From Aquimonas sp046318115 (lineage in GTDB: Bacteria; Pseudomonadota; Gammaproteobacteria; Xanthomonadales; Xanthomonadaceae): DNA of 64,000 nt. The notes beneath the pieces were generated by a model that was given only the letters and a program-made list of their open reading frames with translations, was not told where the DNA came from and did no database searches. Location of the stretch: positions 10,078 through 74,077 of the forward strand of contig JBKCVA010000059.1 of NCBI GenBank assembly GCA_046318115.1, in the 5' to 3' direction. How positions within the stretch are numbered: position 1 is the stretch's first letter; every line of letters starts with the position of its first letter. Shown one piece after another: positions 34,198-42,917 of this stretch. The translations under genes and the position numbers were made by a program.

Positions 34198-35160
34198 TCA
34201 GCGCTCGCGCTGCCCGGCCTCGAAGGCGTCGAGCGCGCGCTGGGTGCACTGTCGGCCCAGCTCGATCAGCTCGGCGGCGCGCCAGAACTCGTAGAAGGTG
34301 CAGCGGTCGCGCGGCATGCGGATCAAGAGGTCCGGGGGATCCAGCGCCAGCTGCATGCGCGCGATCTGCGCCTGCATGGTGTCCAGCGAACGCCCCATCA
34401 GATCAATGAGGCCGGGCTGGGCCTTGGCCTGCTCCACGCTGGCCTCGCTGCGTTTGGCATCCGAGAAGCTGGCGCTCAAGGATTCGATAAAGGCAGCGAT
34501 CCGGGCGCGGTAGCCGATCGCGTCCTCGGCGGCGACGGCGGGCGCCGCAGCGGCCACAGGCTCTGCGCGCGCCATCCGCGCCGCCGGCGGGCCGTTCACA
34601 TCGATGGCGATCACCAGATCCGCGCGCACCTGGCGCGTCGCCGCGATCGGCACCGGCGCCAGCAGGCCGCCGTCGACCAGGTCACGGCCTTCAAGCCGGT
34701 AGGGCGTGAACACCATCGGGATGGCGATCGAGGCGCGGATCGCATCGAACAGCGGACCGCGGTTCAACCAGACTTCGCGCTGGCTCTGCAGGTCCGTGGC
34801 GACTGCAGTGAAGGGAATGGGCAGGGACTCGATGGCGTGCTCGCCGACGAGATCGCGCAGCGCACCAATCACCCGCTCGCCGCGGATCAGGCCGGGAAAA
34901 CCGAAGCTGAAGTCGAGCAGGCGCAGCACATCACCGCGCTCCAGCGCGCAGGCCCACTCCTTGTAGTTCGGCAGGCGACCGGCTGCGTGGATGCCGCCCA
35001 CCAGCGCCCCCATCGAGGAACCGGCGATGCCGACGATGCGATAGCCGCGCTCCTGCAGTACCTCGATGGCACCGATATGGCCCAGGCCGCGCGCTCCGCC
35101 GGCGCCCAGCACCAGCGATACGCGCTTGGCGCTGGCGAGTGCGCCGGGCTCAGTCGCCAT
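34198..35160 (-). CDS. Patatin-like phospholipase (RssA type)
   Basis: 320 residues. The oxyanion motif is LGAGGARGLGHIG (about 18-30), the nucleophile elbow is GSSMG (Ser49), and the catalytic Asp is in LVDGGLLAPVPI (Asp163), the complete Ser-Asp dyad of patatins. The protein likely hydrolyses lipid acyl groups at the inner face of the membrane. Its start overlaps the end of the WYL regulator by 11 bp, so the two are co-expressed. Confidence 0.93.
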   Translation of the reverse strand: MATEPGALASAKRVSLVLGAGGARGLGHIGAIEVLQERGYRIVGIAGSSMGALVGGIHAAGRLPNYKEWACALERGDVLRLLDFSFGFPGLIRGERVIGALRDLVGEHAIESLPIPFTAVATDLQSQREVWLNRGPLFDAIRASIAIPMVFTPYRLEGRDLVDGGLLAPVPIAATRQVRADLVIAIDVNGPPAARMARAEPVAAAAPAVAAEDAIGYRARIAAFIESLSASFSDAKRSEASVEQAKAQPGLIDLMGRSLDTMQAQIARMQLALDPPDLLIRMPRDRCTFYEFWRAAELIELGRQCTQRALDAFEAGQRER

Positions 35161-36121
35161 AGGCCGAGGCCGCCAGCTTGAGCAGGATGCGGGCTTCCTG
35201 TCGCAGCGCGGGTGGCGCCATCACTTCGGCGTCGGGGCCGTACTTGAGCACATCCATCAGGAGCTCTTTCGGATTGCTGTAGGGCAGCTTCAGCTCGTAG
35301 CTGCCGTCCTCGAGAAAGCGGCCTTCCTGCTTGGAGTGCCAGTGCTCATCGGCCACCCAGCGCGCCGCGTGCGGCGAGAAGCGGATGGTCGCCACCGCCT
35401 TGGGCGTGCCCGAAAAGATCCCGTAGCTGGAGGAGAGCTGCTGATCCAGCTCGGCCTCGGCCATGTCGATGGCGGTCTCCTCCTGCAGGCGCGGTGCGCG
35501 GATGCGGTCGAGCGCGAAGCTGCGCAGGCCCTCGCGCTCGTGATCGAAGGCGTCGAGATACCAATGGTTGCGGTAGTGCGTGAGCCGCTGCGGCGAGACC
35601 TGTCGCCGGGTCGGCGTGTCGGTGGAGCGCGCGCGATAGTCGAAGCTCAGACGCTTGCGTTCGAGCACGGCGCTGGCGACGCCGCGGAAGCTCTGCTGGT
35701 CGAGCGGCCGGTTGCCGTGGCCGAGCACGCGCACGCGCTGCAGCGGCCAGCGCTTGCAGCCGCGCTGCTCGGCCAGCAGGGCGTCGCTGCGACCGCGCCG
35801 CGGCTCGAGCGCCTCGCTGAGCACGCCTGCGCCGGTGCGTTCCAGCAGCTGCTGCGCAGCCAGCAGGGCATGCAGTTCGTCCGACGTGAGCCACAGCCCC
35901 GGCAGCTCGAAGCGCTCGGCTTCGTCATCGCCATAGCGGAAGCCCGAAGGGTCTTCGCTGGATTCGATCGGCGCACCCAGGCTGTCGCGCAGGAAGGCGA
36001 TGTCGCGGTACAGCGTGGCGCGCGAGCACTGCAGCTCGTCCATCAGGCGCTGCGCCGAGACCGGATAGCGCGCGACTTTGAGGATGCGGTGCAGGGTGAG
36101 GGTACGTTCGTGTCGGTCCAT
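35150..36121 (-). CDS. WYL-domain transcriptional regulator (YafY type)
   Basis: 323 residues. The N-terminal winged helix is MDRHERTLTLHRILK...RLMDELQCSRATLYRDIAFLR. The WYL domain in the middle has RQVSPQRLTHYRNHWYLDAFD (shortened here), with HYRNHWYL in the position of the family motif, then a WCX-like C-terminus with YGPDAEVMAPPALRQEA. WYL proteins bind nucleic-acid ligands and regulate DNA damage or defence genes in many bacteria. No defence system follows it in the window. Confidence 0.93.
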   Translation of the reverse strand: MDRHERTLTLHRILKVARYPVSAQRLMDELQCSRATLYRDIAFLRDSLGAPIESSEDPSGFRYGDDEAERFELPGLWLTSDELHALLAAQQLLERTGAGVLSEALEPRRGRSDALLAEQRGCKRWPLQRVRVLGHGNRPLDQQSFRGVASAVLERKRLSFDYRARSTDTPTRRQVSPQRLTHYRNHWYLDAFDHEREGLRSFALDRIRAPRLQEETAIDMAEAELDQQLSSSYGIFSGTPKAVATIRFSPHAARWVADEHWHSKQEGRFLEDGSYELKLPYSNPKELLMDVLKYGPDAEVMAPPALRQEARILLKLAASAYGD

Positions 36122-36227
36122 GGGCGGCTATTGTGCCGCAGCGGCCGGCTGCGGCGATGCAGCGCGCGCGCGGCGCACGCCAACGGTATGCTCCGCGCCC
36201 TGCACTTCGTCCTGAGCCGGAACAAGC

Positions 36228-37697
36228 ATGCGCACCGAAGCTTCGCCCCGTCTGCACGCAGCGATCACGCTGGCCCTCTGCATCGGCCTTCTGCCCGCAG
36301 CGGGCGCCGCTACCTTCGTCGTCGACTCGGCCGAGGACAGCGGAGAGGGCAGCCTGCGCGCTGCCATCGGCCTCGCCAATGCCACTCCCGGCCCGCACAC
36401 CATTGCGATCCAGGTGCCTGGCAGTGCGGTCACGCTGAGCCTCGGCTCGCCCCTGCCGGCGATCACTGTCAACGACCTCACCATCGACGGCAGCGCAAGC
36501 ACCGGCTTCCGCATCGACGGCCAGGACCAGCACCGCGTGTTCGAAACCGCCGCCGGCAACCAGCGTCTGACGCTGCGCGGCATCGAGTTGCGGCGCGGAC
36601 GCGCCAGCAGCGGCGGTTGTGTGCAGATCGCCAATCGCGCCGACGCCGAGCTGCTGCTCGACGGCGTGTTCTTCGAGGCCTGCGCCGCAGTGCGCGCCGA
36701 CGGACCCGCTCTGGGCGGCGCGGTGCACATGCCCACAGGCGCCTCGCTTGAAGTGATCGGCTCGCGGTTCGTGGGCAACAGCGCCAGCGGAACCGGCAGC
36801 GGCCAGCGCGGCGGCGCGATCGCCGCAGGTGCGGCCTCGGTCGATCTGCGCGACAGCCGCTTCCAGAGCAATCTGGTCAGCGGCGGTGGCGCCAGCGACG
36901 GCCGCGCGGGCGGCGCCGTGTCGATCGCAGGAACCGCCGTCAGCATCGTGTTCGCGCGCGGCAACCGCTTCAGCGAAAACGGCGTCAGCACCGGAAGCGC
37001 CGCCTTCGGTGGCGCACTCGAAGTGAACTGCGCGGGCTGCGTGGTCAGCATGGACTCCGGCTACTTCGGCCAGAACTCGGCGGGGCTTGGCGGGGCCATC
37101 GCGCTCCGCCAGGGCTTCAGCGGTGCCGGCCTGAGCGCGACCTTTGCCAACGTCACCATCGAGCGCAATCTGGCCGATGGCGGCGGTGGCATGTATCTCG
37201 CGCAGACCGGCCTCGACGCCCGCAATCTGAGTCTGCAGAACAATCGCGCCACCAGCGGTGCTCACCTGCGGACCGGACCCGGCTTCGCGCTTGACCGGCT
37301 CAGCAACAGCGTGTTCGGCCGCGTCGACCCAGCCGGCGGCGCCAGCAGCTGCCAGCTCGCCGAAACGGTCAGCGCGGGCGGACCGCTCGGCGGCAATCTG
37401 TTCACCGAGTCTGCAAGCTGCGGCGGCTTGGCCTCCTCGGGCGCAAGCGCCTTGGCCTCCGGCGTGGTGGCGACGCTGGACAGCGCCGCCAACCTGATGC
37501 CTGTGCTGGTGTTCCCAGCCGGCAGCGGGGTGATCGATCGCGGCGGGCGGCAGCTCGCCTGCACGCTCTCCGATGCCCGCGACACCGAGCGGCCGATCGA
37601 TGGCGATGGCGATGGCGACCCCGAATGCGATATCGGCGCGTTTGAACACGCGGCCTCGCCGCTGATCTTCCGCAACGGCTTCGAAACTGCGCCATGA
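36228..37697 (+). CDS. Secreted parallel beta-helix protein with IFRNGFE C-terminus
   Basis: 489 residues. A signal peptide (AAITLALCIGLLPAAGA) is followed by FVVDSAEDSGEGSLRAAIGLAN, shortened to DSGEGSLRAAI, the opening of CSLREA-type parallel beta-helix proteins. Repeated GGAI/GGAV turns (GGAVHMP, GGAIAAG, GGAVSIAG, GGALEVN, GGAIALR, GGGMYLA) mark helix coils. The end is DIGAFEHAASPLIFRNGFETAP. The IFxxGFE motif is shared with the beta-propeller protein at 59322-61589 and may be a sorting or surface anchoring signal. Two Cys pairs are present. A surface or adhesin role is likely; no enzyme site was seen. Confidence 0.88.
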   Translation: MRTEASPRLHAAITLALCIGLLPAAGAATFVVDSAEDSGEGSLRAAIGLANATPGPHTIAIQVPGSAVTLSLGSPLPAITVNDLTIDGSASTGFRIDGQDQHRVFETAAGNQRLTLRGIELRRGRASSGGCVQIANRADAELLLDGVFFEACAAVRADGPALGGAVHMPTGASLEVIGSRFVGNSASGTGSGQRGGAIAAGAASVDLRDSRFQSNLVSGGGASDGRAGGAVSIAGTAVSIVFARGNRFSENGVSTGSAAFGGALEVNCAGCVVSMDSGYFGQNSAGLGGAIALRQGFSGAGLSATFANVTIERNLADGGGGMYLAQTGLDARNLSLQNNRATSGAHLRTGPGFALDRLSNSVFGRVDPAGGASSCQLAETVSAGGPLGGNLFTESASCGGLASSGASALASGVVATLDSAANLMPVLVFPAGSGVIDRGGRQLACTLSDARDTERPIDGDGDGDPECDIGAFEHAASPLIFRNGFETAP

Positions 37698-37792
37698 CCC
37701 CGGCCGGCGGATAACGACCGCTTGCCCTCCGGCTAACCCGTCCTTAATGCGGGCCGCTCCAGGATGCGCGCTGTTTTTCTTCCTGCCGCCGC

Positions 37793-38506
37793 ATGCCGCG
37801 CATCGCCGACGCTCTGCCCCATGCGCCCAGCCCACCGCCGCGCTCGCGACTGCAGTCGCCCGCGCCGGCCTGGCTGCAGAGTCCTGCAAGCGTGGCGGCC
37901 ATCACCGTGGGCGTGCATGCGCTCATGCTGCTTGGGCTGCTGGCCGGCGATCGGCAGCGTCTGCCGTCGGCTGAGGACACGCCACTGCAGATCGAATGGA
38001 TACGCCGCGCGTCCGAGGTGCCGCCGATTCCGCCCATGCCCGAGGCACCACGGCGATCGGCGCCAGACACCCGCCCCCGTTTGACGGCAGTGGATCGAAG
38101 GCCCGCGCCGCCGCCCGCGAGTGCGGCCAGTGGGGTAGCCGAGGAGCGAGCGGAGTCCGCTGACACGGCGCCCAGCGCGCGCCCGCTGTCCGCGCAGATC
38201 GGCGCCTTCGTCCGCGAGGGCGCGCCGGCAGCGCAGTACGAGCGCGGCCCGCTCGACCGCCCGGCACAGGCGCTGCCAGGCCGCGAGGAGGCGTTTGCCG
38301 AGGGCTTCTACGTGCGCGAAGAAGTGAGTCCGGCGGACCGCGTGCAGGCCGTGCTGAGCCTGGTCGGCCTGGGCGCCGGCGGCGGCGCCACCTGCGCCGA
38401 TCTGCGCCGCAAGATGGTCTCCGACATCAGCGACGCCGAACGCCGCAAGCTGATCCATGACGAACGCCGGATCTGCCGGCGCGGCCAAGCCGGCACCTTC
38501 CGCTGA
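37793..38506 (+). CDS. TonB-like single-pass Pro-rich protein, unknown
   Basis: 237 residues. One helix at about 33-50 (AAITVGVHALMLLGLLAG), a Pro-rich stretch (about 72-112) and a C-terminal region with SADRVQ/PADRVQAVLSLVGLG and a conserved Cys pair (TCADLRRKM...RRICRRG). The layout is like TonB/energy-transducing proteins or their relatives, but the C-terminus does not show the TonB fold. It is probably anchored in the inner membrane. Annotated as hypothetical. Confidence 0.7.
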   Translation: MPRIADALPHAPSPPPRSRLQSPAPAWLQSPASVAAITVGVHALMLLGLLAGDRQRLPSAEDTPLQIEWIRRASEVPPIPPMPEAPRRSAPDTRPRLTAVDRRPAPPPASAASGVAEERAESADTAPSARPLSAQIGAFVREGAPAAQYERGPLDRPAQALPGREEAFAEGFYVREEVSPADRVQAVLSLVGLGAGGGATCADLRRKMVSDISDAERRKLIHDERRICRRGQAGTFR

Positions 38507-38606
38507 GCACGCCTGCACGGCGGACCCTGTGAACATGGGTGCGCGCAGGTGCGGAGCCTCCCAGTGGGCATTGGGCCTGGCAGATGGGAGCTTGCGGCGG
38601 GGTTGC

Positions 38607-38811
38607 GGTGGGTCAAGACCCACCCTATGGGTTGGCGGCACTGCGAGTCGCTGATCGGGGCTTGCGGCGGGTTGCGGCGGGTCAAGACTCATCCTATGGG
38701 ATGGGAGGGCTTTGGTTTCCCCGATGCGCGTAGGACGGAGCTTGCCGTGCAGGCGGGACTACCCGAATCCGCCTTGCCGCGCGCTCCGCATAGGGTGGGT
38801 CTTGACCCACC
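38607..38811. repeat. Three REP-like palindromes
   Basis: Copies at 38607-38629, 38676-38698 (degenerate: GGCGGGTCAAGACTCATCC) and 38789-38811 (opposite orientation). They occupy the convergent gap between the TonB-like gene (ends 38506) and tamB (ends 38895). No gene is seen in this roughly 390-bp stretch. Confidence 0.92.
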
Positions 38812-38894
38812 GAACCTTCGCCTCAACGCGTCAACACGAATCACCGAACCGGCGCGTCCACCCGGATCCCGGCGACGCCGCCCACGGCGAGCCG

Positions 38895-41800
38895 CTAACG
38901 CTCCAGCCGGTAATTGACCGAGCCGCGCGTTTCGCGCTGGCTGGCCTCGATCTGCAGGTCCCACTGCTCGGTCAGGAGGTACTTGATGCTGAACACCTGG
39001 CCCTCGCCGAACAGCGCCACGCCGTAGGCCACATAGAGGCGCGGTGACAGGAACTTGCCGAGCATGAGCGCGGCACCGCCCAGCGCGGCGGAATCCTCGA
39101 CGCTGGCCTGATCGAAACCGAGCCGGGCACCGAGACGCTCGGCGATGTAGTTGCCGCCTGCGCCCAGTGCGGCGGCTGCCGCGTTCAGCTGCTGGCCTTC
39201 GCCGCTGCGGACAGCGCGCACTGGCCGGCCCAGCATCAGATAGCTCAGCACGTCCGCCTGGTCGAGGCTGGGCTGCGACCACAGGCCCAGCACGGGCACA
39301 GCCGCCGTACCGGTGACGCGGATACCGACAGTCACCTCGTCGAGACGGCGCTCCGCGCGGATGTCGAGCCCCGGGTTGTCGAGCGGCGACTGCGCGAACG
39401 AGAGCCGGCCGCGGGTGATGTCGAGGTCCTGTCCGTAGGCCTTGTAGCGTCCGCTGACGTTGAGACTGCCGCTGGCACGGGTGGCACGGCCGGGCCGATC
39501 GCGCACGCGCAGCTCGCCGCGCACCTGGCCCTTCAGACCGAAGCCCTGCAGCGCGACCGCCTCGCCCAAGGCCACACGGACATCCGCATCGAGCCGCTGC
39601 GCAGCCTCGACCGCGCGCTCGGGCTGGGCAGGATCCAGCACGACCACGTCGGCGCTGACCTGCTGGCTGCCCTCGAAGCGATCCAGCCGCACCTCGGCGC
39701 GCGGCACATCGACGCGCCCGCGCAGGCGCAGCAGGCCGTCGCGCTGCTCGAGTTCCAGCGCGGGCGAGGCGACCAGCCGCAGCTGGGGTGTATCCGACAC
39801 CAGCACCTCGCTGCCCTCGATGCTCAGGCGCAGCGGCGAATCCGTGGCCTCCGACCAGTCGAAGCGGCCGCGCCCGCGCAGCTCGCCCTCGGAGCGCAGC
39901 GTGAACTCCAGATCCGCCGCGTTCGCGCCCTCGAACCGCAGCTCGACGCGGCCTTCGCTGGGGCGAACGCCCAGGGCGGGCAGTTCGGCGCTGAAGCCCG
40001 TCAGCCGCGCGCCGCCGCGCAGGTTCGGCGCGGCCATCGCGCCGTCGAACGCGAGCTCGGCGCTGAGCCGGCCTGCGGGCGCGATGATCGCCTCGTCGCT
40101 GAGCCACTCCAGCAGGCCGAGCTGATCGAGCTGCAGGGCGAACTGGCCTTCGACCCGCGCGTTCCCGCTGCCGGCATCGAGCGCTTGCAGCTCGCCCCGC
40201 AGCAGGCCGTCTTCACCAAGGCGCGCGCCCAGCGCGAGGCGCAGCTGCCGCGCGTCGCCGGCGATATCGAGCGCGAAGTCCTGCCAGCGCAGAAGCTCGC
40301 GACTCTCCCGTCGGCCGAGAGAAAGCCCACCCTGCGTCGAGGCGAGGCGACCCTCGACCTGCCAGTCACCCGCCCTCGAGGAGAGATCGACGCTGCCCCC
40401 CAGCACACCCTGCCAGCGCGGCCGTGCCGGGCCATCGCGATCGGACAGCAGATCGAGCGCCAGCGACAGGGGCAGGGCATCCAGCTCGATGCGGGCCGTC
40501 AGCGACTCGCTGCTCTCGCCGCGCAGCGAGGCGCAAAGCCGGCCGAGAGAATCGGCCCCCACCGCGCGGCCCGGGTCGATGCCGCCCGCGGTCTGCGGCT
40601 GCGCCGCGGGCAGCGCGCCAGACGACATCGCCGCACGTCCGCGATCCGCGGGCTGCGTGCCCTCCAGGCAGAAGCCGTCGAAGCGGAGACGCCGCGCGCC
40701 CAGCTCGATGGCCACCGGCTCGGCCAAGGCCCAGTCGCCGCCGCTCCCGAGTCGGCCCGGGGCATGCCAGTCAAGCTGCTGCAAGCGGCCCAGCCAGCGC
40801 TGTTCGTCCGCACGCCAGCCGCCGGCGAGTTCGAGCGCGAGCCCACCGCCGTCGACCGGCTGCCGCAGCGACAGCGTATGCGCCGACACCTCGCCGCGCA
40901 GCGCCAGTTCGAGTGCACCGAGCGCGTGCCCGACGACGCGCGTCGCGGCGCTGTCGAGCCGCAGCCGCAGCGGCGCCTCGGGCGCGAGGCCGAGTTCACC
41001 CTGCAGATGGGCGGCATCAAGCTCGATGCCGGCCATGCTGAGGCGATCCGCGCGCAGATCCAAGCCGAGGCGCGGTGCGGTCGGCGTGCCTGACAGGCGC
41101 AGGTCGCCGCGGAGCGCGCCCACGAGGCCGGCCGCCAGAGAGTCGATCTGCAGGGGCGATAGCTGCAGCTCGGCGGTCAGCGCGTCGCCCAAGCTCGCGC
41201 TGCCGCTGAGGGCACTCTCGCCCCAGCGCAGATCGAGCTCGGCCTCGCCCGCAGCCACCGGCAGGGAGGCCTGCGCGGACGCAGGCGCACCGCTCCAGCG
41301 TGCACTGATCCGACCACGCAAGGCCTGGCCGCGCAGAGTGCCGTCGAGGTCTTCGAGCTGCAGCACGCCCTCGCGCACCGCTGCCGTCTCGCGGCCCTCG
41401 CTGCGCAGACGCGCGGAGACGCGGCTCGGCCACGCGGGCTCGAGCAGGCTGGCGTCCAGCTCGGCCAACTCGGCCTCGATGCGCCAGCGCAGGCCCTCGC
41501 GCCAGTCGAGTTCGCCATCGGCGCGCAGGCGGCCCTCGTCGGTGCGCAGCTCCAGCGCCTGCAGCAGCGCCTGCTGGCCCTGCACGCGCAGGCCGCCGCT
41601 GAGCGCACCCGCACGCTCACCGCGGGCCAACTGCAGGGCCAGGGTGAGTTCGGCATCGTCGAAAGCGCCGCGCGCTTCGAGCGCGCCGTCGACGCGCAGT
41701 GGCGCCTCGTCGGCCAGGGGCAGTTCGAAACGCTCGGAATCCCACTTCGCATCGAAGCGCGCAGGCGCCTCGTCGGACGGCAGCCGCAGCCAGCCATGCA

Positions 41801-42917
41801 GGGTGGCGCTGCCCGCGCCCTGCCGCAGCCGCAGCGCGTCGATGTGCAAGGTCGAGGCATCGGTGCGCAGCGTGACTGCCTCCAAGGCATAGGCGCGCCC
41901 GTCGACGGCGAAGCCGCCCGACAGCTCGGCATGGTCCACACGCCCATCGCCCCGCAACTGCAGCGCGCTCAAGCCAGCCGGCCACACGGCGACCAGCGCG
42001 GGCGGCGCCGCGGGCGCCTGCAGGTCGAGGCGCCATCGCGGGCGCGGCAGGGCCTCGCGCACCTCGGCCGTCAGCGCGAACCCCGGCGCGTCGGGCAACC
42101 GCAGTTCCAGATGCGCGGCGTCCAGCCCGCCGTCGAGACGGACCTCGAAGGCTTGAGCCACCTCTAGCCCCGCGCGCCACTCGCCTCGCAGGCTCAACGC
42201 GGACTGCCAGTCGCGGGCGCTGTCGATCTCGCCCTGAACACTGAGGCTCGCCAGCGGCGCGTCCACCGTCAGCTCCCCGACGCCCAGCCGGCCTGCGTCC
42301 AGCGTCAGCGAGGCGAGCGCAATGCGCTCGGCCGCGAACAGCCGCCCGTCCACCGCGTCGGCTGGCGTGGCTCCTGGCGTTTCGGCGCGGCCCGCTGCGC
42401 TCGCGCCCTCGCCCTCCGGCACAGGGGCGGCGGGCGCGAGCGCTGCCTGCGACCGCTCGATGCGAAGCCCGCGCAACTCGGCCGAGTCGACCGCTAGTGC
42501 AAGCGGCAGCACGAGGCTGGGCAGGGCATCCGGAAGCGTGAGCTCGAAGCTCGGCGGCAGCGGTTCGGCGGGCTCCGGCGGCAGCACGATGCGGAGGCCC
42601 TCGGCGTCGATCGCCTGGATCCGCAGTCGAGCACCCAGCAGAGCGCCCAGCGCTGCACGCAGCTCCAGCCGCTCGACTTCGATGCTGAGGCCGTCCTGGC
42701 GGTAGCGCAGGCGCTCGAACGCCAGCCCCTGCGACAGACTGCCGCCCACCGCCTGCCACTGAAGACGGTCGGCGGGCAGCGCGGACTGCAGGCGCGCGAG
42801 GGCGAAGCGCGCGCCGGCCTCGGTGCCAAGCAGCCACGCACCGCACAGCGCGAGCATCAGCCCGCATGCGCCCAGGGCAAGCGCGGCTCGCCGCAGCCAG
42901 CGCCGCGCCCGGCTCAC
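38895..42917 (-). CDS. tamB: Translocation and assembly module inner-membrane component TamB
   Basis: 1340 residues. The N-terminal anchor is at about 9-29 (ALALGACGLMLALCGAWLLG). A very long run of beta-strand repeats then fills the periplasm (LDLRWGESALSGSASLGDAL, ELRLSLQLxx types). The C-terminal DUF490/TamB domain includes LDARLGEA / DITRGRLSFAQSPLDNPGLD, cut here as ITRGRLSFAQSPLDNPG, and IRAERRLDEVTVGIRVTG. It ends in SVNYRLER. TamB bridges the envelope and helps lipid transport and outer-membrane protein assembly. Its ATG overlaps the tamA stop by 4 nt. Confidence 0.95.
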   Translation of the reverse strand: MSRARRWLRRAALALGACGLMLALCGAWLLGTEAGARFALARLQSALPADRLQWQAVGGSLSQGLAFERLRYRQDGLSIEVERLELRAALGALLGARLRIQAIDAEGLRIVLPPEPAEPLPPSFELTLPDALPSLVLPLALAVDSAELRGLRIERSQAALAPAAPVPEGEGASAAGRAETPGATPADAVDGRLFAAERIALASLTLDAGRLGVGELTVDAPLASLSVQGEIDSARDWQSALSLRGEWRAGLEVAQAFEVRLDGGLDAAHLELRLPDAPGFALTAEVREALPRPRWRLDLQAPAAPPALVAVWPAGLSALQLRGDGRVDHAELSGGFAVDGRAYALEAVTLRTDASTLHIDALRLRQGAGSATLHGWLRLPSDEAPARFDAKWDSERFELPLADEAPLRVDGALEARGAFDDAELTLALQLARGERAGALSGGLRVQGQQALLQALELRTDEGRLRADGELDWREGLRWRIEAELAELDASLLEPAWPSRVSARLRSEGRETAAVREGVLQLEDLDGTLRGQALRGRISARWSGAPASAQASLPVAAGEAELDLRWGESALSGSASLGDALTAELQLSPLQIDSLAAGLVGALRGDLRLSGTPTAPRLGLDLRADRLSMAGIELDAAHLQGELGLAPEAPLRLRLDSAATRVVGHALGALELALRGEVSAHTLSLRQPVDGGGLALELAGGWRADEQRWLGRLQQLDWHAPGRLGSGGDWALAEPVAIELGARRLRFDGFCLEGTQPADRGRAAMSSGALPAAQPQTAGGIDPGRAVGADSLGRLCASLRGESSESLTARIELDALPLSLALDLLSDRDGPARPRWQGVLGGSVDLSSRAGDWQVEGRLASTQGGLSLGRRESRELLRWQDFALDIAGDARQLRLALGARLGEDGLLRGELQALDAGSGNARVEGQFALQLDQLGLLEWLSDEAIIAPAGRLSAELAFDGAMAAPNLRGGARLTGFSAELPALGVRPSEGRVELRFEGANAADLEFTLRSEGELRGRGRFDWSEATDSPLRLSIEGSEVLVSDTPQLRLVASPALELEQRDGLLRLRGRVDVPRAEVRLDRFEGSQQVSADVVVLDPAQPERAVEAAQRLDADVRVALGEAVALQGFGLKGQVRGELRVRDRPGRATRASGSLNVSGRYKAYGQDLDITRGRLSFAQSPLDNPGLDIRAERRLDEVTVGIRVTGTAAVPVLGLWSQPSLDQADVLSYLMLGRPVRAVRSGEGQQLNAAAAALGAGGNYIAERLGARLGFDQASVEDSAALGGAALMLGKFLSPRLYVAYGVALFGEGQVFSIKYLLTEQWDLQIEASQRETRGSVNYRLER